The notes beneath the pieces are model-generated. The model saw only the letters and a program-made list of their open reading frames with translations. It did no database searches and was not told the DNA's origin. The position numbers were made by a program, and so were the translations under genes. Below are positions 19,273 through 28,546 of a DNA stretch of 64,000 bases, piece by piece. Positions within the stretch are counted from its first letter, which is position 1; each line of letters begins with the position of its first letter. This stretch comes from Acidovorax sp. GTDB taxonomy: Bacteria > Pseudomonadota > Gammaproteobacteria > Burkholderiales > Burkholderiaceae_C. The DNA lies in the NCBI GenBank assembly GCA_031277855.1, contig JAITLO010000027.1, forward strand, positions 62,001 to 126,000, read 5' to 3'.

Positions 19273-19737
19273 TCACTCGATCACGAACAACGGTTGTCCG
19301 TATTCCACGGCTTGGCCGTTGTCGGCCAGGATGCGGGTCACGGTGCCCGACTTGTCGGCCTCGATCTCGTTGAGGATCTTCATGGCCTCAATAATGCACA
19401 GCGTGTCGCCTTCCTTGACCTGGGCGCCCACGTCCACGAAAGCCTTGGCTCCGGGGCTGGACGAGCGGTAGAAGGTACCCACCATGGGGGACTTCACCTG
19501 GTGGCCGCTCACGGCGGCAGGTGCGGGCAGCTCGGCCACAGGGGCTGCGGCAGGCGCAGCAGCGGCAGGTGCGGCGGCTACTGGAGCAGCTTGCACCGGC
19601 GCAGCCACAAACTGCTGCACCACGGCGCCACCGCCTTTGACGATACGGACTTTGCCTTCGGCTTCGGTGATCTCCAGTTCCGAGACATTCGATTCGGACA
19701 CCAGGTCGATCAGGGTTTTGAGTTTTCGCAGATCCAT
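19273..19737 (-). CDS. accB: Biotin carboxyl carrier protein of acetyl-CoA carboxylase
   Basis: This 154-residue protein has an N-terminal [13 protein letters not shown] segment, an Ala/Pro-rich swinging linker (about 50-75) and a C-terminal biotinyl domain with the biotin lysine in [14 protein letters not shown]. It carries the carboxyl group between AccC and AccAD in fatty acid synthesis. The control region probably lies in the 136-bp gap before it, which contains a short inverted repeat. Confidence 0.97.
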   Translation of the reverse strand: MDLRKLKTLIDLVSESNVSELEITEAEGKVRIVKGGGAVVQQFVAAPVQAAPVAAAPAAAAPAAAPVAELPAPAAVSGHQVKSPMVGTFYRSSSPGAKAFVDVGAQVKEGDTLCIIEAMKILNEIEADKSGTVTRILADNGQAVEYGQPLFVIE

Positions 19738-19763
19738 GGAAGCTCCAACGGCTAAAACTAAGT

Positions 19764-19792
19764 AGGGCGCGAATTTACCCTAATTTCGCCCT
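19764..19792. promoter_or_regulatory. Inverted repeat upstream of accB
   Basis: AGGGCG ... CGCCCT arms with AATT inside each, 27-55 bp before the accB start. It could be an operator; the symmetry is imperfect. Confidence 0.3.
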
Positions 19793-19873
19793 TCTTCGCA
19801 CATTGGATCGCAATTTTCGAGAACGTCAGTGTGGTGAACACCCACTTTGTGCAGCGGGATTGCGCCAAATCAG

Positions 19874-20413
19874 CTATATCGCCCGCGCCCAGGCTTGCAA
19901 ATCTGCTTCGGACAACTCGCCCATTTTACGTTGCTTCACATTTCCATCCGCATTCAACAGCATGGAAAAGGGTAATCCCCCCTGCACATTGCCCAACGAA
20001 CGGGTCAACCCAGAGCCTCCAGCCCCTGCCATGGCCACGGGAAAAGCCAGGGGCTGGCGGGCCAGAAACTTCTGCACCGGTGCTGCCTGGTCCACGGCCA
20101 GCCCCAGCAATTGCAGCCCGGGCTGCTGCTGGGCAAAGGCGGAGAGCATGGGCAGCTCGCGCACACAGGGCGGGCACCAGGTGGCCCAGAAATTCACCAG
20201 CAGCGGCTTGCCGGCAAACTGCTGCAGGGCCAGCGGTGCGCCGTCGGGGGTTTGCAGCTGCAGCGCCCAAAAGGCCTGCAGCGCCACATCATTGGGAGAG
20301 GGCTTTTGGCTGCGCCACCAGGCCCAGCCGGCACCGGACAGGGCAGCAGCCGCAGCCACTCCGGTCACCAGCTTGCGGCGGCCCGCCATGGAAGATGGGG
20401 TGGGTGTAGTCAT
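19874..20413 (-). CDS. TlpA-type periplasmic thiol-disulfide oxidoreductase
   Basis: This 179-residue protein has an N-terminal export signal with a twin-arginine-like start (RRKLVTGVAAAAALSG), then a thioredoxin fold with active site NFWATWCPPCVRELP. Such proteins reduce periplasmic disulfides, often for cytochrome c assembly or stress defence; the partner here is unknown. Its ATG overlaps the stop of the upstream gene by 4 bp. Confidence 0.9.
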   Translation of the reverse strand: MTTPTPSSMAGRRKLVTGVAAAAALSGAGWAWWRSQKPSPNDVALQAFWALQLQTPDGAPLALQQFAGKPLLVNFWATWCPPCVRELPMLSAFAQQQPGLQLLGLAVDQAAPVQKFLARQPLAFPVAMAGAGGSGLTRSLGNVQGGLPFSMLLNADGNVKQRKMGELSEADLQAWARAI

Positions 20414-21012
20414 TCGGCCTCCTCGGTATCCATCAGGGCGCGAAGCGCCGCCGCATCGCCGCGCTGGGTGCGGCCTTGGGCATCGGGCTTGAGGGCGCCG
20501 CGCAAATCGTCAAAGTCATACACCATCAGGTGCACGCCTATGGCCTCATTCAAGGGCTTGCAAAAGTGGCTGATGCTCAGCGCATCCACGGCTTCACCAT
20601 GAAAGCCCGTGACTTCGGTCACGTCGTATTGCACGTTGTGGTCAATCAGCGCGATTTCCGCCGATTTGGGGTCATCGCAGAACATCTGGATATAGACGTC
20701 CGACAGCCTGGTGGCCGTGCCGCGCCACACGGCGCCAGACAGATAGGGCCTGAAGGCCTGCATGCGCTCCATCCACACCAGGGCCAGCTCGCGCAGGGCA
20801 CGCAGCTCCTGGGGCTGGGTGTCGGCACAAAACAATGCGATGTATTCACGCACGGCTGCTTCCAGCGCGTCGTTGTCCGGCAAGGCGGTGCGCTGCGGCA
20901 GCCCCAGCTGGCGCACGGCGCGCCGCTTGGCCGGCCCCCATTCCAGCCCCTCCTCCACCACCAGGCGGGCAGCGGTTTGGGCGATTTCGTAGGCAATAGA
21001 CGAAGCATGCAT
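20410..21012 (-). CDS. Conserved hypothetical protein upstream of tlpA
   Basis: This 200-residue soluble protein has no signal peptide or membrane segment. The first half is helical and Ala/Glu-rich; the middle (VWRGTATRLSDVYIQMFCDD) faintly resembles a nucleotidyltransferase G-x-SD pattern, but that is too weak to assign. Its 3' end overlaps the tlpA start, so the two are cotranscribed; it diverges from mpl. I do not recognise the function. Confidence 0.75.
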   Translation of the reverse strand: MHASSIAYEIAQTAARLVVEEGLEWGPAKRRAVRQLGLPQRTALPDNDALEAAVREYIALFCADTQPQELRALRELALVWMERMQAFRPYLSGAVWRGTATRLSDVYIQMFCDDPKSAEIALIDHNVQYDVTEVTGFHGEAVDALSISHFCKPLNEAIGVHLMVYDFDDLRGALKPDAQGRTQRGDAAALRALMDTEEAE

Positions 21013-21234
21013 AGCCCCATTGTGGAGCAGACTGGAATGCCCTCTGCGTCACCTGCGGTGCCCTGCCTGGATAAAACAGGAGCAGCTACCGCTTTGTCCG
21101 TCTACATTTCCATGCATTTCCCTCATGAAATCAAGTCAATACAAGCACTAAAAGCTACGAAAAACAGAGCAACCGCACAGGCAGGCGCCACGCCAGCCTG
21201 TGGCAGGCCTTGGCAGCCCCGTAGAATCCCCGGC

Positions 21235-22629
21235 ATGCATATTCATATCCTGGGGATTTGCGGCACCTTCATGGGCGGGGTAGCCGCGTTGGCACGCGAG
21301 GCGGGCCACAAAGTGACCGGTTGCGATGCGGGGGTCTACCCGCCGATGAGCGACCAGCTGCGTGCCCTGGGCATCGAGCTGATCGAGGGCTATGACGCCA
21401 GCCAGCTCGACTTGAAACCCGATATGTTTGTGGTGGGCAATGTGGTCAGCCGCGTGCGCCTGGCCGACGGCTCCCCCAAGTTCCCGTTGATGGAAGCCAT
21501 TCTGGATGCCGGCCTGCCCTATACCAGCGGGCCACAATGGCTGAGCGAGCATGTGCTGCAAGGCCGCCATGTGCTGGCCGTGGCCGGCACCCATGGCAAA
21601 ACCACCACCACTTCCATGCTGGCCTGGATTCTGGAGTGCGCCGGCCTCACCACCGGCTTTCTGGTCGGCGGCGTGCCGCTGGACTTTGGCGTCAGCGCCC
21701 GACTGGGCCAGGCCGTGGCCGGCCAGCCGCGCCCGCTGTTTGTGATCGAGGCCGATGAATACGACACCGCCTTTTTCGACAAACGCAGCAAGTTTGTGCA
21801 TTACCGCCCACGCACCGCCGTGCTGAACAATCTGGAATTTGACCACGCCGATATCTTTGATGATCTGGCCGCCATCGAACGCCAATTCCACCACCTGGTG
21901 CGCACCGTGCCGGCTGCGGGCCGCATCGTGGTCAATGGCCTGGAAGAGTCGCTGACCCGGGTGCTGGGCCAGGGCTGCTGGAGCGAGGTCAGCGATTTCG
22001 GCAGCGCCGTCTCCGAATTCAGCGCCCAGGGCCCGGCCCATGCTTTCGATGTGCTGCAGCGCGGCCAGAAGGTGGGACGCGTGGAATGGGATCTGAGTGG
22101 CGATCACAACCAGCTCAATGCCCTGGCCGCCATCGCCGCCGCAGAGCATGTGGGCGTGGCACCGGCTGTGGCGGCCGAGGCCCTGGGTCGCTTTCACAAC
22201 GTCAAGCGCCGCATGGAGCTGCGCGGCACGGTGCGGGACATCACGGTCTACGACGATTTTGCCCACCATCCCACAGCCATACGCACCACGCTGGAAGGCC
22301 TGCGCAAGCGCCTGGGCCAAAGCCCGCGCATCCTGGCCGTGTTCGAACCGCGCAGCAACACCATGAAGCTGGGCGCAATGAAGTCCCAACTGCCCTGGGC
22401 GCTGAAAGAAGCCGATCTGGTGTTCTGCCATACCGCCGGCCTGGACTGGGATGCAGCCGCCGCCCTGGCGCCGCTGGGCGATGCCGCTTTTTGCAGCAGC
22501 GAACTGGCTGCGCTGGTGGAGACCATTGCGGCGGCGGCCCGCCCGGGTGACCACATCGTCTGCATGAGCAATGGCGGCTTTGGCGGCATCCACGCCAAGC
22601 TGCTAGCGGCGCTGGAAGCGACAGCCTAA
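21235..22629 (+). CDS. mpl: UDP-N-acetylmuramate:L-alanyl-gamma-D-glutamyl-meso-DAP ligase
   Basis: This 464-residue Mur ligase attaches recycled tripeptide to UDP-MurNAc. Visible are MHIHILGICGTFMGGVAALA at the N-terminus, the ATP loop AVAGTHGKTTTTSMLAW, VIEADEYDTAFFDKRSKF and the C-terminal VFEPRSNTMKLGAM. The start at 21235 is canonical; a much longer in-frame extension overlaps the divergent gene and is rejected. With AmpD at 8.3 kb the window encodes two steps of murein recycling. Confidence 0.96.
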   Translation: MHIHILGICGTFMGGVAALAREAGHKVTGCDAGVYPPMSDQLRALGIELIEGYDASQLDLKPDMFVVGNVVSRVRLADGSPKFPLMEAILDAGLPYTSGPQWLSEHVLQGRHVLAVAGTHGKTTTTSMLAWILECAGLTTGFLVGGVPLDFGVSARLGQAVAGQPRPLFVIEADEYDTAFFDKRSKFVHYRPRTAVLNNLEFDHADIFDDLAAIERQFHHLVRTVPAAGRIVVNGLEESLTRVLGQGCWSEVSDFGSAVSEFSAQGPAHAFDVLQRGQKVGRVEWDLSGDHNQLNALAAIAAAEHVGVAPAVAAEALGRFHNVKRRMELRGTVRDITVYDDFAHHPTAIRTTLEGLRKRLGQSPRILAVFEPRSNTMKLGAMKSQLPWALKEADLVFCHTAGLDWDAAAALAPLGDAAFCSSELAALVETIAAAARPGDHIVCMSNGGFGGIHAKLLAALEATA

Positions 22630-22655
22630 ACCTTGCGCCCCGCAGCGCCCCATCA

Positions 22656-22686
22656 AGCCCTGGAGCCAAGTTCCAGGGCTTTTTTC
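22656..22686. terminator. Terminator between mpl and aroK
   Basis: Hairpin AGCCCTGGA / TTCCAGGGCT followed by T6. It mainly serves mpl, and may also stop transcripts from the converging aroK. Confidence 0.85.
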
Positions 22687-22707
22687 ATCTCACCGGTGAC
22701 AGCAGGC

Positions 22708-23256
22708 TTAGCTGGTGGTGCGTGGCGCAATGCCTGCCATTTCGGCCTGCATGGCCACACGGTGCAGCAGCTGGTGCGAGGTGAGGCGCGCCGAGTCGAT
22801 GACGTAATGCGCCGTCTGCGCATACAGGGCATCGCGTGCGGCAAACAGCTCGCGCAGGCGTTGGGCCGGGTCGGCCACCTGCAGCAAGGGCCGGGTCTTG
22901 TCGTGGCGCAGGCGCTGGTACAGGTCTTCCGGCGAGGCCTTGAGATAAAACACCTGGCAATGCTGGTGCAGGGTCTGGCGGTTGGCGGCGCGTAGCACCG
23001 CACCGCCGCCGGTGGCCACGATCTTGGGGCCGGGGTCTGTACAGAGCTCGGCAAGCACCTTCTGCTCCAAATCGCGAAACGCGTCTTCCCCATACAGCGC
23101 AAAAAAATCACGCACCGCACCACCGGTGCGCTGCTCGATCACATGGTCAGAGTCCAGAAAAGGAATGCCCCAGCGCTTGGCCAATTGCCGCCCTACCGTT
23201 GATTTACCCGAACCGGGCAAACCTATCAATGCCACCACTTTGCTGTTGGATTCCAT
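22708..23256 (-). CDS. aroK: Shikimate kinase
   Basis: This 182-residue enzyme phosphorylates shikimate in aromatic biosynthesis. The P-loop ALIGLPGSGKSTVGRQLA, the DSDHVIE substrate segment and ATGGGAVL are visible. It lies 23 bp after pilQ on the same strand, the usual pilMNOPQ-aroK arrangement, but no aroB follows; mpl converges on it instead. Confidence 0.95.
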   Translation of the reverse strand: MESNSKVVALIGLPGSGKSTVGRQLAKRWGIPFLDSDHVIEQRTGGAVRDFFALYGEDAFRDLEQKVLAELCTDPGPKIVATGGGAVLRAANRQTLHQHCQVFYLKASPEDLYQRLRHDKTRPLLQVADPAQRLRELFAARDALYAQTAHYVIDSARLTSHQLLHRVAMQAEMAGIAPRTTS

Positions 23257-23279
23257 GTACCTACCTTCAAGCGCTGCCC

Positions 23280-25400
23280 TCAGCGTTTGATGCCATTTTC
23301 CGTCAACATGCGCGGCGTGATGAAAACCAGCATCTCGCGCTTGGCGGTCTCGCGGGTCTGGTGCTTGAACAAATGCCCCAGCACCGGCACATCGCCCAGC
23401 AGCGGAACCTTGCTCTCCTGCCGGGTTTCTTCCATCTCGAAGATGCCGCCAATCACCACGGTGCCACCGTTTTCCACCAGTACCTGGGTCTGGATATGTT
23501 TGGTGTCTATGGCAATGCCCTGGTCGGTTTTCTCGCCACGGCTGTCCTTGTTCACATCCAGGTCCAGGATGATGTTGCCCTCGGGGGTGATCTGCGGCGT
23601 CACCTCCAGCTTGAGCACGGCTTTCTTGAATGCTGTCGTGGTGGCGCCGTTGGGTGCCGTGATGGAATAAGGAAACTCCGTGCCCTGTTCGATCAGCGCC
23701 TTGCTCTGGTCGGCCGTCACCAGGCGCGGGCTGGAGATGATCTTGCCCTGGCCATCTGCCTCCATGGCCGACAGCTCCAGCGCCAGAAAGCGGGTGCTGG
23801 CACGGTTGAAGATGGAAAACGCCACCGAACCCACGCTGCCCACGCCCGACAAACTGGCCGGCAGATTGACAAAGGGCGAAGCCGCGGGAGCCGCACCACT
23901 GGTGACATCGCCATAGTTGCCGCCCACATTCCAGGCGTTGTGCCCCAGGAAATTGCCCTTGGTTCCGGCGCCGAACTTCACGCCCAGCGACTGGCCAAAA
24001 CTGTCACGGGCCTCGACGATGCGCGCTTCGATCATCACCTGGCGCACCGGCACATCCAGCTTGAGCAGCAACTGTTCCAGCTCGGCCAGCTTGCTGCTGG
24101 TGTCGGTGACAAAAATCTGGTTGGTCCGGTTTTCCGCAATGGCGCTGCCGCGGGGAGACAGAAAGCGGGTGGAAGTGGCACTGCTTGCGCCCTGCATACC
24201 GAGCTGTGCGTGGTGGTTTGCCGCCAGCTGCTTGAGCACATCTGCAGCCTTGATGTAGTTCAGCTGAAAGCCCTGGGTGCGCAAGGGCTCCAGTTTTTCC
24301 AATGCCTGTGCGGCCTCGTAGTCTTTGCGTGTGCGGGCATCGATCTCGTCTTTCGGCGCAATCCACAGCACCGAGCCATTTTTCTTCACCCCCAGGCCCT
24401 TGGCATCCAGAATGATTTGCAGCGCCTGGTCCCAGGGCACATCCTTGAGGCGCAGCGTCAGCGCGCCGCTCACGGTGTCCGAGGTCACGATATTGAAGTT
24501 GGTGAAGTCCGCAATCACCTGCAGCAGCGCGCGCACCTCGATGTTCTGGAAATTCAGCGACAGCCGCTCTCCGCTATAGCCTGGTCCCTGGTGCAGCTTG
24601 CTGGGGTCGGCCTTTTTCTGCCGCACCTCCACCACCAGGCGCTTGTCGCTTTGGTAGGCACTGTGTTCCCAGTCCCCGGCAATATCGATGCGCATGCGCA
24701 CACGGTCGCCCTGCTGGGTGGTGGCAATGCTTTGCACCGGCGTGCCAAAGTCCACCACATCCAAGGTGCGCCGCAGGCCTTCGGGCAGGCTGGTGCGTAC
24801 AAACTCCACCACCAGCCCCCGCCCCTCCTCGCGCACATCAATGCCCACCGCATCACGGCCCAAGCCAACCACCACGCGGCCGGCGCCATCGCTGCCACGG
24901 CGAAAGTCCACATCGGACAAGGGCTGCACTTCCATCCCGGCCAGCACAGGCGTCGCCAATACCGGGGACTGACCAGCGCTCCTGGGCAGGGCAGCTGGAA
25001 GCAAAGGGCTCAGCCACACCAGCAGCGACTTCTCTTGCAGCTCGGTGCGGTAGCTGGCAGCGGCTTTCAGATTGAGCACCACCCGGGTGCGACCGGCAGC
25101 CTCCACCACCTGCACCGTACCCAGCAAGCCTTTGGCGATAGGGAACATCGTCTGCCCCAGGCCATTGGTGGTCTGTACAAAGTCCAGCGCAACACGGGGC
25201 GGCGACTGGGTGGCAAAGCCCGTGGGCAAGGCGCTCAAGGGTTCCGAAAAGTCGATGCGCAGCACCTCGCCCCCCGCCTGGGTGAATGCGGTCACGGCCT
25301 CTATGGCCCCGCCGGCCCAGCTTGCCGTGCCCCAGTACAGGGCGATCGCCAGGGCCACCCAGCACCTCCAGAGCTTGCTCCGCGCGGGCTTGCCCATCAT
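23280..25400 (-). CDS. pilQ: Type IV pilus outer-membrane secretin PilQ
   Basis: This 706-residue protein forms the pore through which the pilus exits. A signal peptide (ALAIALYWGTASWA) is followed by AMIN-type domains, a secretin N0/N1 region (LSLNFQNIEVRALLQVIADF) and a C-terminal secretin domain with VPLLGDVPVLGHLFKHQ. The start is one of two adjacent ATGs just after an AAGGAGG site; the first (25400) overlaps the pilP stop, so translation is coupled. Confidence 0.95.
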   Translation of the reverse strand: MMGKPARSKLWRCWVALAIALYWGTASWAGGAIEAVTAFTQAGGEVLRIDFSEPLSALPTGFATQSPPRVALDFVQTTNGLGQTMFPIAKGLLGTVQVVEAAGRTRVVLNLKAAASYRTELQEKSLLVWLSPLLPAALPRSAGQSPVLATPVLAGMEVQPLSDVDFRRGSDGAGRVVVGLGRDAVGIDVREEGRGLVVEFVRTSLPEGLRRTLDVVDFGTPVQSIATTQQGDRVRMRIDIAGDWEHSAYQSDKRLVVEVRQKKADPSKLHQGPGYSGERLSLNFQNIEVRALLQVIADFTNFNIVTSDTVSGALTLRLKDVPWDQALQIILDAKGLGVKKNGSVLWIAPKDEIDARTRKDYEAAQALEKLEPLRTQGFQLNYIKAADVLKQLAANHHAQLGMQGASSATSTRFLSPRGSAIAENRTNQIFVTDTSSKLAELEQLLLKLDVPVRQVMIEARIVEARDSFGQSLGVKFGAGTKGNFLGHNAWNVGGNYGDVTSGAAPAASPFVNLPASLSGVGSVGSVAFSIFNRASTRFLALELSAMEADGQGKIISSPRLVTADQSKALIEQGTEFPYSITAPNGATTTAFKKAVLKLEVTPQITPEGNIILDLDVNKDSRGEKTDQGIAIDTKHIQTQVLVENGGTVVIGGIFEMEETRQESKVPLLGDVPVLGHLFKHQTRETAKREMLVFITPRMLTENGIKR

Positions 25401-25918
25401 CGACCTCCTTGCTGCAAGTCGAGCGTGGTGTTTCTCTCCACCCATGCTCCGGCTTCATCCGGAATCAGCTCACGCAGCGCGATGCGGTCTTCCAAGATCT
25501 GCGTGACCCGCCCCTGGTGCGGCCCCAGATACTGGCCCACCTGCACCTGGTAGAGCAGCTGATCAACCCGCAGCAGCGCTGTTCTCCGCCCCTGCCGCTC
25601 CAGGCTGCCGACCATGGTCATGGCATCCAGCGGAAACTGCTCCAGCACCTGCGGATCGCGTCCACGCTCCGGTGCTGCCAAGACGGCCTGATGCTCACCC
25701 CAGGCTGCGCCGTGCAGGAGCCGACCCTGGTCGAAAGGGTCTGCCAGCGATGCAACCGGATAGGTTTGCGGATGAAATACCCCAGGGCTCTGCAGCGCCA
25801 TGCGCTGCGGCTGAACCGCCGCACGCTGCGCCTGCAACCAGGCCTGCAGATCACGCTCCGGCGCGTCCGAGCACCCGGCCAATGCCAGCGCCAGCCAGCC
25901 CATAGGCCACCACTGCAT
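25397..25918 (-). CDS. pilP: Type IV pilus inner-membrane lipoprotein PilP
   Basis: This 173-residue protein has a lipoprotein signal (GWLALALAGCSDAPE, lipobox LAGC). The C-terminal part (VGQYLGPHQGRVTQILEDRI) is the PilP beta-domain that contacts the PilQ N-domain. It overlaps pilQ by 4 bp and shares one base with pilO. Confidence 0.93.
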   Translation of the reverse strand: MQWWPMGWLALALAGCSDAPERDLQAWLQAQRAAVQPQRMALQSPGVFHPQTYPVASLADPFDQGRLLHGAAWGEHQAVLAAPERGRDPQVLEQFPLDAMTMVGSLERQGRRTALLRVDQLLYQVQVGQYLGPHQGRVTQILEDRIALRELIPDEAGAWVERNTTLDLQQGGR

Positions 25919-26628
25919 CAGCCGCCCCCTTTCTGATGGCTTGCCGCCGCTTTCTGCGCGGCGACCTCCTCGCCATCGAGTGCGCGAAAGACAAGCACCG
26001 TGGCATCCATCACCACATGGCCGGGGGCCGGCCTGGGGGCAGAGCCAGCAACGGCATCCACCCGTGCCATGCGGATATCGCCCAGCGTGACGAGGTAGGG
26101 CAGCTGTGCCAGCTCGGCCGCAAATATCCCCATATCGTGGTAGCTGCCGCTGAGCCGCACGGTGATGGGCTGCTCAGCGTAATAGTCCCTCAGCACCACT
26201 GTTCCCGGGCGAAACAGCTCGAACTGCCCTCCACGCCCTTGCCCGCCCTGGTGAATGCCGGAGAGCAAGGCCGCCATCTCGGTCTTGCTGGGCAATTGCT
26301 TTTCCCATTGGGCTACATAGGCCTGTGCCTGCGTGCGCTGCTGCTGCAAGGCCGCCAGGTGCGCAGCCTTGGCCAGCTTCTCGCGATAGCGTTCTTGCCA
26401 CAGCCGCTCTTGTTGACCCATGGCTTCCAACTCAGCCGCGTAGTGGCTCAGGTACAGCCACCACGCCAGCGCCATGCCCAAAGCGGCCATGGCCGTACAC
26501 AGCAGCAGCCTGGGGGCTGCGGGCCATTCCGCAGGCGTCCGTAGGTTCAGATGGCGAAACTGGCCGGCCAGCCGCATTGGCAGGGCAGAAAATCCCTGCA
26601 GCCATGGCGTATGCCGGTGATTTGGCAT
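25918..26628 (-). CDS. pilO: Type IV pilus alignment subcomplex protein PilO
   Basis: This 236-residue protein has one membrane segment (LLLCTAMAALGMALAWWLYL) after a cytoplasmic tail of about 45 residues, a coiled coil (residues ~75-125) and a C-terminal ferredoxin-like domain with SGSYHDMGIFAAELAQLPYLV, typical of PilO. It pairs with PilN. The N-terminal tail is somewhat long. Confidence 0.92.
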   Translation of the reverse strand: MPNHRHTPWLQGFSALPMRLAGQFRHLNLRTPAEWPAAPRLLLCTAMAALGMALAWWLYLSHYAAELEAMGQQERLWQERYREKLAKAAHLAALQQQRTQAQAYVAQWEKQLPSKTEMAALLSGIHQGGQGRGGQFELFRPGTVVLRDYYAEQPITVRLSGSYHDMGIFAAELAQLPYLVTLGDIRMARVDAVAGSAPRPAPGHVVMDATVLVFRALDGEEVAAQKAAASHQKGGG

Positions 26629-27227
26629 CAGGCCCCTGCCTCGCTGCCCGCAGGCTCTGGCACTTCAGCCGCTCGCCCCAGCTGCACACGCAGCTGAAAG
26701 TTCACCACCTTGCGCGGCTCCTTGGCCGATGGCAACAGCACACCGGCCACCATCTCCTGCAGTTCGGGCTGCGCAAGCCCGGTCGTACCGGCGGCCATAT
26801 GGCGCAGCATGTCCGATACCTGCTCGCCGGACTGGGCCACCCCTTTGATCTCCAGGCTGCGCCCTTGCTGGCGCAACTGGCTCAGATACATGCCCTCCGG
26901 CACTTGCCGGGCCAGCTCGGCCAGCCAATACACGGGGAAATTGCGCTCGGTCTGCAACGCCTCCATGGCCTGCAGATGTGCCCGCAAGAAAGCGATTTCG
27001 CCTTCCAGGCCCGCCACGGTCTTGATCTGGGCGTCCAGCAGCGCGATCTCGGATTGCAGATAGCCGTTGCGCGCCTGCTGCCGCTCCACTTGCTGCTGCA
27101 GGTACCAGCCCTGCAGCAAGGCCAGCACCAGTCCGGACAGCAATGACAGCAGCAACATGGCCCGCAACTGCTGGCGTCGCGCTTGGCGCGCAGCCTCTCT
27201 ATGGGGCAAGAGGTTGATCAACACCAT
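26628..27227 (-). CDS. pilN: Type IV pilus alignment subcomplex protein PilN
   Basis: This 199-residue protein opens with the conserved INLLPHREA motif that docks on PilM, then has one membrane helix (LLLSLLSGLVLALLQGWYL), a coiled coil and a periplasmic domain (VYWLAELARQVPEGMYLSQL). It overlaps pilM by 10 bp. Confidence 0.94.
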   Translation of the reverse strand: MVLINLLPHREAARQARRQQLRAMLLLSLLSGLVLALLQGWYLQQQVERQQARNGYLQSEIALLDAQIKTVAGLEGEIAFLRAHLQAMEALQTERNFPVYWLAELARQVPEGMYLSQLRQQGRSLEIKGVAQSGEQVSDMLRHMAAGTTGLAQPELQEMVAGVLLPSAKEPRKVVNFQLRVQLGRAAEVPEPAGSEAGA

Positions 27228-28291
27228 GCAAACCTCCGCATGGCCAGGCCACAGGCTGTCATATAGGCCGGCGCATCCTGCGCCCTGCAGTGCTGCTGCC
27301 TCTGCCCACCCCGCTGCATGCCCTCAAAGGGGTTGGCGACCGCCACAGGCAGTTGCAGCTGCTGGGCCAGGGTCTGCGCCATACCAGGCAAGGCCGCCAA
27401 GCCACCAAACACCAGCACCTGCTGCACGTTGTGCTGTCCGCTGCGACTGAAGAAAAACTGGAGGGCGCGCACCACCTCGCTCGCCAGGCTGTGCCACAAG
27501 GCATGGGCTGAGCGGTCTTCGCCCTCCTCTTCGCTTTTGCGGGACGACGCTGGGCCCGCTTTCTGCAACACGCGCTGGTGCAGGGCAAACAGCTGTGTGA
27601 GCTGCACACTCCCGGTCGCCAGCTCGCGTTCAAACACCAGCTCACCGTGCTGAACCAGCTGCAGATGGCAGCCATGCCCACCAATCTCGACCAGGGCCAG
27701 CAAGGCATTGCGACCCTCTTCCGGCTGTGCAGCCAGCAGATGCACGGCGGCCAACCTGGCCGCATGCGTCTCGATATCCACCACGCTGGCCTGCAAGCCC
27801 GCCGCCTGCGCCAGCGCCTGGCGCTCTTCCACTCTCTCACGGCGCGAAGCCACCAGCAACACATCCACGTCATCAGGGCTTTGGGCGTTCTGCCCCATCA
27901 CGCCGAAGTCCAGGCACACCTCGTCCAGAGCAAAAGGAAGGTAGCGGCCGGCCTCGGACTCCACCTGCTGCGCCAGCGCGCTCTCGTTCAATGGAGCAGG
28001 CAGTACCAGCCGCTGGGTGATGACAGCCGTAGGCGGCAGGGCCAGGGCCGCCAAGCGAGCCTTGCTACCCGACTGCTTGAGTGCGCGGCACAAGGTGTCG
28101 ACCACGACATCGAAGTGCTCGATGTGGCCATCAACCACACAGCCTTTTTCCAGGGCTTCCATGGCGCAGCACTCCAATACCCAGCGCCCCGGCGCCGGCC
28201 GGCCAAGCTCCACCAGTTGGATGCTGCACGCGCCGATGTCCACCCCCAGCATGGGTGGCGGCGATCGCCGGAACCAAGACCCCAAGCCCAT
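27218..28291 (-). CDS. pilM: Type IV pilus assembly ATPase-like protein PilM
   Basis: This 357-residue cytoplasmic actin-like protein contains LGVDIGACSIQLVELGR (phosphate 1), a central EIGGHGCHLQLVQHGELVFERE (phosphate 2) and VLVFGGLAALPGM (adenosine loop). It recruits PilN to the inner membrane. The start MGLGSWFRRSPPPML follows a GGGGAGG site. It is the first gene of pilMNOPQ-aroK and diverges from mrcA. Confidence 0.94.
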   Translation of the reverse strand: MGLGSWFRRSPPPMLGVDIGACSIQLVELGRPAPGRWVLECCAMEALEKGCVVDGHIEHFDVVVDTLCRALKQSGSKARLAALALPPTAVITQRLVLPAPLNESALAQQVESEAGRYLPFALDEVCLDFGVMGQNAQSPDDVDVLLVASRRERVEERQALAQAAGLQASVVDIETHAARLAAVHLLAAQPEEGRNALLALVEIGGHGCHLQLVQHGELVFERELATGSVQLTQLFALHQRVLQKAGPASSRKSEEEGEDRSAHALWHSLASEVVRALQFFFSRSGQHNVQQVLVFGGLAALPGMAQTLAQQLQLPVAVANPFEGMQRGGQRQQHCRAQDAPAYMTACGLAMRRFAWC

Positions 28292-28401
28292 CACGCCTCC
28301 CCTTCTGGGTAAAGCGGCCATCCGCCATGCGCACCATGCTAGGTCTTAGGCCCGCTACCGGCTCCATGCCAACGGCCGGCCGGTCCGCAGCAGGCGCCAG
28401 A

Positions 28402-28452
28402 GGGTAGGCCACAAACGCAGCGCGGTGTACGAATTCACCGTACGGCCTACCC
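28402..28452. promoter_or_regulatory. Nested palindrome in the pilM-mrcA divergent promoter region
   Basis: Outer perfect 9-bp arms GGGTAGGCC / GGCCTACCC (28402-28410, 28444-28452) enclose a shorter symmetrical element around GAATTC with GGTG/CACC arms. It sits between two divergent operons and may be a shared operator. Confidence 0.4.
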
Positions 28453-28546
28453 ACGACTAGGCTGCACACCAGATATGCGACAACCTGTTTCAGCCCCGCT
28501 TTCGCCGCCCTTCCTATAATGGCCGACCACTTTTGCGTGGAGCGAC

